Of a stretch of DNA of 34,831 nt, positions 24,230 through 32,840 are shown piece after piece. The stretch's first letter is position 1. Each line of letters starts with the position of its first letter. The position numbers and the translations under genes are program-made. This DNA is from Planctomycetaceae bacterium (GTDB taxonomy: Bacteria > Planctomycetota > Planctomycetia > Pirellulales > Pirellulaceae), in the NCBI GenBank assembly GCA_947463915.1, contig CANHVO010000024.1, forward strand, positions 1-34,831. The letters are read 5' to 3'. The notes beneath the pieces are model-generated. The model made no database searches and was not told where the DNA came from. It saw only the letters and a program-made list of their open reading frames with translations.

Positions 24230-27010
24230 CTAGCGGTTGTTCGAAGTCGAAATTGGGATCGCTTCTTGTGCGTCCGTCAGCGTTTCGCCTGGAAAATAGG
24301 GGCGAGTTAGAATCTCATTGGGTTGAGAGGGCATGATCATTTTGGCCGTAATGTTAGCCACTTCTGCTTTCATCTCACCTCGGGTTTCGAAGTGAATACG
24401 CATGGCCCGCTCTTCGGTCACAAAGCGAATGAGATCGAACCGACGCCACTCGTACTGTGACGTATCAGTCGAAGAGATCAACTGGCCAAGAGACTCGCCA
24501 CCTAGGCTATCGCTAACCAACAATCCACTCTGGGTTTCTCCGGCAGGTGACTGAATACGAACCAAGCCCTCGACGTGAATCATGGCTCCAGCAGGTGCAG
24601 AAATCGGTGGTGATGAAACTCGCATCACGGCTCCGCCGTAGCCAGATGAAATAGTCTGACCTTGCATTGATCGAGCAGTAATAACGAGTGCAGGAAGGCC
24701 ATCCGGACCGTTTGTGCCAACAAAGCAATCGCTTTGTACGTTTTCGATCAAACGCCGATCTATTTGCCATTGCGATTCGTAAAGCTGAGCGGTGTCTCGA
24801 AAAGGAACACCCGGTACAGGAATGTTTTGTGCATTTCGTCCGGCCAACAATCGAATGAACTCCCAGTGGATCGGCAAGGAAAGTGGCGAGGCCAGAAGAG
24901 GAGTGCTTTGAAAGGCTCCGAATTGAGAGGTCGCTTCATCCCAGGAACTACGTACAACTCGCTGTGAGATCAGCAACGCTTGATCTGCAGACTTCATCGC
25001 CTGTGGAATGTTGGAACGCCTCAGAAGAATCATCGAACTGCGTTGAAGCGACTCTGCCCGCTTGATTTCCTCCCATCGCGGGTCGTTCGCAGGAACGCGT
25101 TGCGAGTTCATTGAAAGCTGCGCAAGCTCAATCGCTTGTGCTGACATATCGATTCGGGAGCTAACAAGTCCACTTGCAATTTCGGGCTGAGACAGCTTGT
25201 CGCGGAGATAGTTTAACGGCATCGCATCGGCAGCGGAAACAATCTGTTCAACCATTGCCGGATTCTCGATGACGACTTGCCAGCCGCCAGGGGTCTGCTC
25301 AGGTCGCATGAGCTCCAGCTCGCCATGGGTGATACGGTAGACGCTTCGCATTTGACCTGAAACGGGCAACGTAACCTTGAGTCTTTCTGTGGTTGGAGCC
25401 ACTGAACAGATTTGGTCCATGGGGCCTGACGCAATGATGATAGCAAGCTGGCTTTTGGGTGTTTCTAAGACCGTCGCTGTGTGGTTCGGAGAATCGGTTG
25501 GAATGATTCGCCAGGTCGACTGGCCTGCTTGGATCCAAGGCATGAGGAGATCGATATCCAAATTGATGCTCGCATAGCCCTCGCCTCTTTTTTGGGAAGT
25601 TAAGTCTCCTGCGTCAAGCGGTGATACCGAGCGAAAGATAAATCCGCGCGCGCCTTGCATCATGCTGCGATAAAACTGCAATCGAATTTGAAGTAAATCG
25701 TAGTCGAATGAACTCGATGCGCTGTTTGCCAATGCTCTGCTTGCCATCGCCTTTTGCTCGAACCATTTTTTGGGCATCTGGGTCACAATCGAGGTTAGCG
25801 GAATCGATCGGCCCGCCAATGGACGCAAATCAGTCTTCATGATTTGGGCCGCTTCGCTTGCGGAACGAATCCGAGTTGGTACCGGGAGGGGAATAGCCAA
25901 CCAATCGCTCATACGGCTATATTGCCCATACATTTCCATGGCCTCTCCAACCGTAGGACGAGCCAGCGATTGCGGAAATCGAGTGAGCCTGGATGCTAGG
26001 TTTCTCGATGAATCTAGATCCGAGCGATCCAATTCCATCCCTAAAATCCAACCTTGAACGTGGCGATAATTGTTAGCCAGCTCCTCGGTGGGTACCAGGT
26101 CCGGCGGTCGGGCAATGACTCCCATTTGCGAACCCAATGATTGTTCGGCAATAAGCGGATCATTCGGGTTGTTGGTGATGATGGCAGTGAACCCAAGTGA
26201 CTTAAGATGATGCAAGCTCTCCCCCTGGTGCAAAATCCACCGCGGTACTGTCGCTTGAAGAAGGCGAAGCTGTTCCTGGACCGGAAGAGTTGCTGGGCTT
26301 TGAAGCCCCCCAATCATCGCTCTTTCCTCAAGCCTTGGAGACATAGGCGAAACCATGCCATCGATTCTCAAGTCGTCTACCTTGATTCGGATCGTACCCG
26401 GATTGGTGTATACGCTGAGTACCACTGCATCGATGTAGGCATCTTGAAGATCGATTCCAGCCCCAAACTTTGTCTTCAGGTATCGAACCCGTTCTTCGAA
26501 CTGCTTCGGGACCGCCGCGATCGTCGAGGTTGACCATCGCCCCATTCCTTCGTTAGGAGTTCCAAGCAGGACTTCCGTAATTGGATCGTGCGTTGCTGGA
26601 TGTGCGCTACGGGGAAACACAACTCGGAAGCCGATTCGCATTCCGCTTTGCGCAGAAAGAATCTTCAACGAGGCTTTCAGATCATCGATAATGACGCATG
26701 GAGGAATTGCACGGGTCAAGTAGACCTTTGTGCCTCGCTCAAACGAGGCTTCGATGATTTCAATACCAGGTTCCGTTTGGCGAAATTTAGAAAGCTGTGC
26801 CTTTGCATCACTGTCCCAAAGTACAAACTTTTGAAACGGTTCGTCGAAGGTATCGATTTCCTGTGCGTCTCCGCTTGGCAAAGTCGCGAGGAACGCGAAA
26901 ATCAGAAATACGATCGGCTGCCAGCGCAAAACTACCCGAGACCCGACAACCGGCCACCGGGTTGACTTTTTGCAACAAAGTCCGAATGAATAGTGGAGAA
27001 AAAGAAACAT
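24230..27010 (-). CDS. Large exported protein of unknown function
   Basis: Product of 926 residues from the ATG at 27010. An upstream ATG (27055) lies inside a perfect hairpin and is less likely. A TTG near 26929 would give a clean signal peptide (MRWQPIVFLIFAFLATLPSG), so the true N-terminus is uncertain. The mature part is soluble and probably periplasmic or secreted. No enzymatic motif is recognised. A beta-rich N-terminal region (about 90-230) and another near the C-terminus (about 760-880, with GAMIHVEGLVRI) resemble sugar-binding or jelly-roll modules; the centre (about 260-600) has the feel of a divergent TIM-barrel glycoside hydrolase, an impression only. Stands alone, divergent from the coiled-coil gene at 27293. 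Confidence 0.8.
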   Translation of the reverse strand: MFLFLHYSFGLCCKKSTRWPVVGSRVVLRWQPIVFLIFAFLATLPSGDAQEIDTFDEPFQKFVLWDSDAKAQLSKFRQTEPGIEIIEASFERGTKVYLTRAIPPCVIIDDLKASLKILSAQSGMRIGFRVVFPRSAHPATHDPITEVLLGTPNEGMGRWSTSTIAAVPKQFEERVRYLKTKFGAGIDLQDAYIDAVVLSVYTNPGTIRIKVDDLRIDGMVSPMSPRLEERAMIGGLQSPATLPVQEQLRLLQATVPRWILHQGESLHHLKSLGFTAIITNNPNDPLIAEQSLGSQMGVIARPPDLVPTEELANNYRHVQGWILGMELDRSDLDSSRNLASRLTRFPQSLARPTVGEAMEMYGQYSRMSDWLAIPLPVPTRIRSASEAAQIMKTDLRPLAGRSIPLTSIVTQMPKKWFEQKAMASRALANSASSSFDYDLLQIRLQFYRSMMQGARGFIFRSVSPLDAGDLTSQKRGEGYASINLDIDLLMPWIQAGQSTWRIIPTDSPNHTATVLETPKSQLAIIIASGPMDQICSVAPTTERLKVTLPVSGQMRSVYRITHGELELMRPEQTPGGWQVVIENPAMVEQIVSAADAMPLNYLRDKLSQPEIASGLVSSRIDMSAQAIELAQLSMNSQRVPANDPRWEEIKRAESLQRSSMILLRRSNIPQAMKSADQALLISQRVVRSSWDEATSQFGAFQSTPLLASPLSLPIHWEFIRLLAGRNAQNIPVPGVPFRDTAQLYESQWQIDRRLIENVQSDCFVGTNGPDGLPALVITARSMQGQTISSGYGGAVMRVSSPPISAPAGAMIHVEGLVRIQSPAGETQSGLLVSDSLGGESLGQLISSTDTSQYEWRRFDLIRFVTEERAMRIHFETRGEMKAEVANITAKMIMPSQPNEILTRPYFPGETLTDAQEAIPISTSNNR

Positions 27011-27035
27011 GGGGGGCAACCTGACGTGCAAAACC

Positions 27036-27062
27036 GTAAGTCTTGCTTGTAGCATGACTTAC
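27036..27062. promoter_or_regulatory. Perfect hairpin in the leader of the large exported protein
   Basis: GTAAGTC-T-TGCT-TGT-AGCA-T-GACTTAC: an 11-bp stem with one T-T mismatch and a three-base loop, 26 bases before the chosen ATG. Could be a translational control element or a protein-binding site. Confidence 0.5.
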
Positions 27063-27157
27063 AGCACGATTCCAGATCGATTGATGTTGCAAAAACCCCA
27101 CCGACTTTTTGGGTTAGGAAATTCAAATCGAATAGCTCGACTTTCCTAAGTCCTTGA

Positions 27158-27184
27158 CTAGCATGGGTTTACCCTCCATGTTAG
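27158..27184. promoter_or_regulatory. Inverted repeat over a possible promoter
   Basis: CTAGCATGG (27158-27166) and CCATGTTAG (27176-27184) pair at eight of nine positions. TTGACT (27154-27159) and CATGTT (27177-27182), 17 bases apart, could be a promoter for the gene at 27293, so a protein bound here could repress it. Low confidence. Confidence 0.3.
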
Positions 27185-27292
27185 CAGTCCCTGCGAAGAG
27201 TGTCGGCACGATAGCTGCATTTCTTTAATTTCATAATCGCCCACAAACTTTACGGCAACCTACCACCAATCGCTACTTTGAGGAGCCTCAAC

Positions 27293-27625
27293 ATGAGCCA
27301 CGCAGCCCAATCGACCGAAAATCTCGTAAACGATACACCAAGCGAACTCGTCGATCTCCAAAAAGTAATCGAAATGCTGCCCCCAGCACAACGGTTGACG
27401 ATTCAGCCAGCGTTTCAACGCGTCGTTGAAAGCACCAATCGCCGACGCAAGATTTTGCAATTGGTCCAGGATTCCATTGGCCAACTCCGATTGGACATGA
27501 AGTACTTGGTTTTTGATTTGGAAGCAACTCGACGCGAACGCGACGCCTACCAACGACAAATTCAAGAACTAATGGGCGAACAAGGTGATGCTGACGAAGG
27601 TTCGTCGGAAGAAAACCAAGATTAG
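27293..27625 (+). CDS. Small coiled-coil protein of unknown function
   Basis: Product of 110 residues from the ATG at 27293; GAGGAG seven bases upstream is one of the best ribosome sites in the window, so the gene is very likely real. Charged and almost wholly helical: a helix around LVDLQKVIEMLPPAQRLTIQ, then a long heptad-like region (about 40-92, RRRKILQLVQDSIGQLRLDM and ATRRERDAYQRQIQELMG), ending in an acidic tail. No family recognised. A terminator-like hairpin separates it from the kinase gene downstream. Confidence 0.8.
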   Translation: MSHAAQSTENLVNDTPSELVDLQKVIEMLPPAQRLTIQPAFQRVVESTNRRRKILQLVQDSIGQLRLDMKYLVFDLEATRRERDAYQRQIQELMGEQGDADEGSSEENQD

Positions 27626-27735
27626 TTGACGTGGATGAGTGCATTAGCTTGTGTTATTGAGTGTCGAAAGTCGCCACTTTCGCCCTCAAAAAGACCTCCG
27701 ACAAAACAGGGCTAATCGCATTCGAACCTTGCAGC

Positions 27736-27786
27736 AGGCGAGTCGATTTGGGCAAAATAGCCGGAATCGACTCGCCTGTTTTGCTT
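27736..27786 (+). terminator. Intrinsic terminator between the coiled-coil gene and the kinase
   Basis: AGGCGAGTCGATT (27736-27748) and AATCGACTCGCCT (27765-27777) form a perfect 13-bp stem with a 16-base loop, followed by GTTTTGCTT. It lies inside the longest possible kinase frame (from a GTG at 27661), which supports the later ATG as the kinase start. Confidence 0.65.
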
Positions 27787-27882
27787 AAAGGTTTGCTTGC
27801 TGAGTTGATTTGGCTTACGCTAGTATTGAGTCGGCTTGATTTTCCTCCTCCCCTTCATTCTCTTCGTCGGTCTGACGCTTCG

Positions 27883-29382
27883 ATGGAATTTACCCCTCGC
27901 TCATTAACCCAACGCGCAATCGATCTGGAGTTAGCAACTCCAGAGCAAATCGATCGAATTTGGGGGGAATTGCGCACCAGCGACGTGAGTTTAGAGGACG
28001 TCAAGAACCTTCTACTTCGCAAAGGGATCCTGACGAACTTCCAGTTGGATCGGATGTGCACCGGAGAACGGCTCGGATTTTTTTACGGGCCCTACCGAGT
28101 CCTATATATGATCGGTGCGGGTACATTTGCTCGGGTGTTTCGCTGTGTTCACCGCGATACCGGTCGTGTTGTTGCCATTAAAGTACTTCGTCGGCGACAC
28201 CGGGATCAAGTTGCATCGGTCGAACAATTTCTTCGCGAAGGCCGAATGGGGCTCCAGTTGCGGCATCCCAACATCGTAACGATCCATGAAATCGAAAACG
28301 ATGCGAGATCGCCTTATCTCGTTATGGAATTCGTAGAGGGAGAAACGCTTCGTGAAATCTTGAAGATTCGCGGAAACTTCGGACCTCTCGATTCCTTGCG
28401 CATGATGCAAGATATTTGCGCCGGGCTGGACTTTGCAGGTTCCAAGGGGATCACTCACCGCGACTTAAAGCTGACAAACGTGCTGGTTCATGCGAGCGGA
28501 CGATGCAAATTGGTGGACTTTGGTTTGGCCGCGTTAGCGGACGTTTCGTCACCTGAAGCGATTGCGGATTGCCCTAGCGCTAGAGCGATTGACTACGCTG
28601 CTCTCGAACGGGGTACTGGAGTTCGCAAAGGGGATCCGCGAAGCGATTTGTTTTTCGTCGGTGTCATTTTTTACAACGTCGTGTGTGGCAAGCCAGCCCT
28701 GATAGAAACACGCGATCGAATGCAGCGTCTAAGCGTTTCCCGCTTCACGGAGTTTCCACCTTTGGGCGAACGAATCCAAGGACTCCCAGAGCAAATTTAC
28801 GCCATTTGCAACAAGGCTATGGAGTTCGATCCAGAAAAGCGTTACCAGACGCCAGGTGCGATCCTGAGCGACGTGCAGGCTGCGATCAAAAAATTAGAAA
28901 CCCCAGATGGTCAGACGGTAGCAAAGAAAACGGCCCTCCACTCGATTCAAACCATCAATGAAGAAGATGCGAAAGAGGGACAAGGCAAAACGCTAATCGT
29001 TGTTGAAAGCAAACAAGAATTGCAAAACATTTTGCGAGAGAAGCTTAAGAATCGAGGCTACCGAGTTTTGATTTTTGGCGACCCCGAACGAGCACTCAGC
29101 AAGTTCGCTCCAGACGAGACGCCTCCTGCGGACTGCGTCGTATTGTGCGCCCCAGATCTCGGCAATCTGGCACTCGAAGCATTCAATCAGTTTTCCCAAC
29201 AAGAACATACGAAAAACATTCCGTTGGTCATGTTGGTAGACCCAAAGCAACAGCACATTATCCGAGGCGCGAAAACCAGTCCCATTCACGTTCTTATCGC
29301 AATGCCACTCAAAGTCAGAGAGCTTCGGCAAGCTCTAATGAAACTGACAATGCAATCACCAGTGAATCCTGCTGTCGAGTAG
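27883..29382 (+). CDS. Ser/Thr protein kinase with C-terminal pseudo-receiver domain
   Basis: Product of 499 residues from the ATG at 27883. A short helical N-terminal region (about 1-65, FTPRSLTQRAIDLELATPEQ) is followed by a Hanks-type kinase domain (about 68-340): glycine loop GAGTFARVF (78-86), Lys100 in VAIK, catalytic HRDLKLTN (Asp194), DFG (Asp212). After a linker, residues about 370-490 resemble a response-regulator receiver (TLIVVESKQELQNILREKL...), but the phospho-acceptor Asp position is Cys422 (DCVVLCAPD) and the usual Lys-Pro is absent, so it should not accept a phosphate. No membrane segment, so it is cytoplasmic, unlike many bacterial PknB-like kinases. Targets unknown. Confidence 0.9.
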   Translation: MEFTPRSLTQRAIDLELATPEQIDRIWGELRTSDVSLEDVKNLLLRKGILTNFQLDRMCTGERLGFFYGPYRVLYMIGAGTFARVFRCVHRDTGRVVAIKVLRRRHRDQVASVEQFLREGRMGLQLRHPNIVTIHEIENDARSPYLVMEFVEGETLREILKIRGNFGPLDSLRMMQDICAGLDFAGSKGITHRDLKLTNVLVHASGRCKLVDFGLAALADVSSPEAIADCPSARAIDYAALERGTGVRKGDPRSDLFFVGVIFYNVVCGKPALIETRDRMQRLSVSRFTEFPPLGERIQGLPEQIYAICNKAMEFDPEKRYQTPGAILSDVQAAIKKLETPDGQTVAKKTALHSIQTINEEDAKEGQGKTLIVVESKQELQNILREKLKNRGYRVLIFGDPERALSKFAPDETPPADCVVLCAPDLGNLALEAFNQFSQQEHTKNIPLVMLVDPKQQHIIRGAKTSPIHVLIAMPLKVRELRQALMKLTMQSPVNPAVE

Positions 29383-29402
29383 ATGGCGATTCCATCGTAG
29401 CA

Positions 29403-29419
29403 GTCACATTCCATGTGAC
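29403..29419. terminator. Short perfect hairpin between convergent genes
   Basis: GTCACAT-TCC-ATGTGAC, 7-bp stem, 20 bases after the kinase stop. No T-run. Possibly a bidirectional 3' end for the kinase and glnD transcripts. Confidence 0.35.
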
Positions 29420-29429
29420 GTCCGCCGAA

Positions 29430-29486
29430 CGCATTCGTCGCGGAGCGACGAGCGACAATGTCGCCCTTCGCTCCGCGAAGGTAGCG
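29430..29486 (+). repeat. Interspersed hairpin repeat, family 1, copy 4
   Basis: Complete nested core (GCGGAGCGA/TCGCTCCGC around GCGAC-AAT-GTCGC), flanked by CGCATTC and GAAGGTAGCG. Same orientation as copy 3. Occupies the space between the convergent kinase and glnD genes. Confidence 0.8.
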
Positions 29487-29519
29487 CTAACATTCAGAAG
29501 CTCGCACGGACAAACCTTC

Positions 29520-32156
29520 TCAAGCCCGCGGATCGACCGTTTCAATCGCTCTTAACAAGCTATGCCGTAAAGTATAAAGCCGGGTTGGCTCTGTTACTTT
29601 CTGCCCTTGCAGATCTGTCACGTAAAAGACGTCGACGACTTGATCTAGATGCGTGCTGACCTTTGCCACCTGCAAATCCAAATTAAGATCGAAGAGGATT
29701 TTGGAGATATCGTACAGCAATCCAATTCGGTCATAGGCAAACACAGAAATAATCGTATTGGTTTCGGAGGTGCTGTTGTCGAATCGGATTTGGGTAGGCT
29801 GAACTCGAGCATTGGCGGCGTCGAATGTGGATTGAGATTTCCAGATGCGTCGAAATACAGGCGGCTTCGCATCCTTCGAATCAATCGATTGCACCAATTG
29901 CTTGCAGACCTGCTCGATACGATAGGGTGGCGGTGTGCCTTCGTAGTCTGCATCCTGTACCACAAACCGATCCCAGGCAATGCGCCCCGGTTGAGTATGA
30001 ATTTCTGCTGATAGGATACTCAGTCCTTGGCTGGATAAAGCGCCCGCAATCAAGTGAAACAAGCCGATCGACTGCTCCTGACGGACTGCCGTCACATATT
30101 CCGTCGCGTCTTGATTGGGGAGGAAATTCCCCCACGCTTGTACTGGTTTTTCGGGGGTCAATTGTCGAATTCGTCGCAACTCTTCCATCAACTCTTTGGG
30201 TTTGATCGACAGCAAGTAACCTGCAGGAATGGCTTCGATCTGTTCTGTGCACCATTCGTTTTCTCGCTCTTCGGCCGTTCGGTGCGCCATGACGGCGGTC
30301 CGTTGAGTCGCCACGATATCGAGAAAACGCTGATCTGGACTGTCGCTTCGAAATTGCGATTCGGTGGCATCATACAATTGCAGTATGAGCCTAAGCTTCC
30401 AATCATTCAACGCGCCTGGTCCGACCGCATCCAAATCGGCACAACTCAAGACCATCAACATCTGCAATCGCTCGATCGATCCAACTTGTTTTGCAAAGTT
30501 AACAATGGGATCCTTTTGCGAAAGATCAAATCGAAATGCGGTATGTGCCATCAGCAAATGCTGGTGAACTAAAAAAACCAACAGCTCTCGATCGGCATCC
30601 GATAGTTTGAAAAGGATCGCGGTTTCCTCCGCAATGACACGCCCTACCTCACTGTGATCTTCCGGAAAGCCCTTTCCCAGATCGTGCAATAGGAGAGCCA
30701 AGTGCAAAATCATTTTGTTCTGCAAACCGCGATAAACGCGGCCAAGAACATCGTCAGACTTCGCGAACTCGCCCGCGCACTCTACCGCCCGAATGCAGTG
30801 CGCGTCGACCGTGTACTTGTGATATTCGTTGAACTGCAATAAACACCTGGCGTGTCGCATGGCCGGAATGATCTGTTCTAGTACACGCAGTTCATGCAAT
30901 CTCCGAAGTATCTCACCTAGTCGACCAGGTTCCGCGATCAACTGCAAAAACCGCTCGATGGCTTCGCTGCCAACTTGATCGGAACGACGCCTCAACATCG
31001 CCTGTCGAATCGTTCGCCAAGTCTTATGCTCGATGCGTCGCATGTAACGGTTCGCTACCTGCATAAGTTCCAGCACTTTGGCAGGATCCGATTGCAACCT
31101 TTCGAGACCCGCTCGCGTTGCCCAAATCTCATTTAGTCCCAAACGTATTCCAGAGCTAATCGGCCAAGCAATGAATCTGGAGAGGTAGCCAACAAAGCTA
31201 GAACGCGATCTCGCCATCCCAACGAAATTCGCAGAACTGTATCGCACTTCGCTGGTGAACTCGAAATACTGTTGCATGAACTCTTCGACTGGCAATACCC
31301 CATCGGTCCCTTTGAACTTCGACCAGTCTGCAAGTTCGATTTGCTTAGGCCGATCCAAAGAATCTTGCGCTCTACCTGCCAAGAAATGCAATTGATTTCT
31401 TAGTCGCAACAAATACTGGTAACCATCCCGAATCGCTCGGAAGTCTTCCTGGGCCAGCAATCCCATTTCAACCAATTGCTCTGGGTCTTTCTCGCCAAAG
31501 CAGACGAAGCCGATCCAACGCACGATTTGAACGTCACGCAAACATCCACGCGAGCGTTTGACGTTCGGATGAAGCAAATAGACTAGCTCGCCGAACTTCT
31601 GGCGTTCAACGAAACGCTCTTTTTCAATCAATGCAGCCAATCTTCGCGATCGACGCTTGCAGCCAATTCGAAACGAATTCAAAAAGCCCTCAAACAGCGA
31701 CTGACTTCCCTCGATCAAACGCATCTCAACCAAGGAGGTCAAAATCGTCGCATCGGTCCAAGCAATCTGGCGCGCTTGAAAGGGGGTTCGAGTCGAGAAC
31801 CCCAACTGTAGCCCCGCATCAACGATCATCTGCGCGACCGCTCGGGCTAAGGGTGCGATTTCCGATTCGCTTACGCCACGATAAAGCAGCATCAAATCGA
31901 TATCGGAGAATGGTGCTAAGTCCCGTCGACCATAACCGCCAAGACCCACAAATGCAAAGCAAGATGGGTCCAGTGGTTTTGGCATTCCCTCCAAAGCAAC
32001 TTGAATCAAGCCGTTGACAACTTGATCCACTTGGTCTGCCCAAGCAAAACAAACCTGCGGACCAGTTGCTCCGGAATGGTGCAGATTAGCCGCCTTTAGA
32101 CGCGCGTCCGCTAATTGCGAACGCGCCTTTACGACTTGCGGATGGAGAGATGACAA
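29520..32156 (-). CDS. glnD: GlnD, P-II uridylyltransferase/uridylyl-removing enzyme
   Basis: Senses glutamine and adds or removes UMP on P-II protein. Product of 878 residues, normal length. Order: nucleotidyltransferase domain with GLGGYGRRDLAPFSDIDLM (71-89; metal Asp85 and Asp87), linker, HD domain with His453, HD at 491-492 (LLLHDLGKG) and His501, then two C-terminal ACT domains (about 685-760 and 800-870) for glutamine. The block that usually reads KExPGGLRDVQ is KRSRGCLRDVQ here, losing the Gly pair. The start is a TTG 14 bases after the glnB stop with no clear ribosome site, so low or coupled translation is likely. Co-transcribed with its substrate gene glnB. Confidence 0.94.
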   Translation of the reverse strand: MSSLHPQVVKARSQLADARLKAANLHHSGATGPQVCFAWADQVDQVVNGLIQVALEGMPKPLDPSCFAFVGLGGYGRRDLAPFSDIDLMLLYRGVSESEIAPLARAVAQMIVDAGLQLGFSTRTPFQARQIAWTDATILTSLVEMRLIEGSQSLFEGFLNSFRIGCKRRSRRLAALIEKERFVERQKFGELVYLLHPNVKRSRGCLRDVQIVRWIGFVCFGEKDPEQLVEMGLLAQEDFRAIRDGYQYLLRLRNQLHFLAGRAQDSLDRPKQIELADWSKFKGTDGVLPVEEFMQQYFEFTSEVRYSSANFVGMARSRSSFVGYLSRFIAWPISSGIRLGLNEIWATRAGLERLQSDPAKVLELMQVANRYMRRIEHKTWRTIRQAMLRRRSDQVGSEAIERFLQLIAEPGRLGEILRRLHELRVLEQIIPAMRHARCLLQFNEYHKYTVDAHCIRAVECAGEFAKSDDVLGRVYRGLQNKMILHLALLLHDLGKGFPEDHSEVGRVIAEETAILFKLSDADRELLVFLVHQHLLMAHTAFRFDLSQKDPIVNFAKQVGSIERLQMLMVLSCADLDAVGPGALNDWKLRLILQLYDATESQFRSDSPDQRFLDIVATQRTAVMAHRTAEERENEWCTEQIEAIPAGYLLSIKPKELMEELRRIRQLTPEKPVQAWGNFLPNQDATEYVTAVRQEQSIGLFHLIAGALSSQGLSILSAEIHTQPGRIAWDRFVVQDADYEGTPPPYRIEQVCKQLVQSIDSKDAKPPVFRRIWKSQSTFDAANARVQPTQIRFDNSTSETNTIISVFAYDRIGLLYDISKILFDLNLDLQVAKVSTHLDQVVDVFYVTDLQGQKVTEPTRLYTLRHSLLRAIETVDPRA

Positions 32157-32170
32157 TTTGTTTGGACGAC

Positions 32171-32840
<670 letters not shown>

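Noticed and set aside
27661-27882. 74-codon extension of the kinase from a GTG
   Set aside because: The segment contains a 13-bp terminator-like hairpin with a following T-run; the ATG at 27883 gives a sensible N-terminus.
102-29486. Scattered family 1 repeats as a CRISPR array
   Set aside because: Copies are kilobases apart in both orientations without regular spacers or cas genes.
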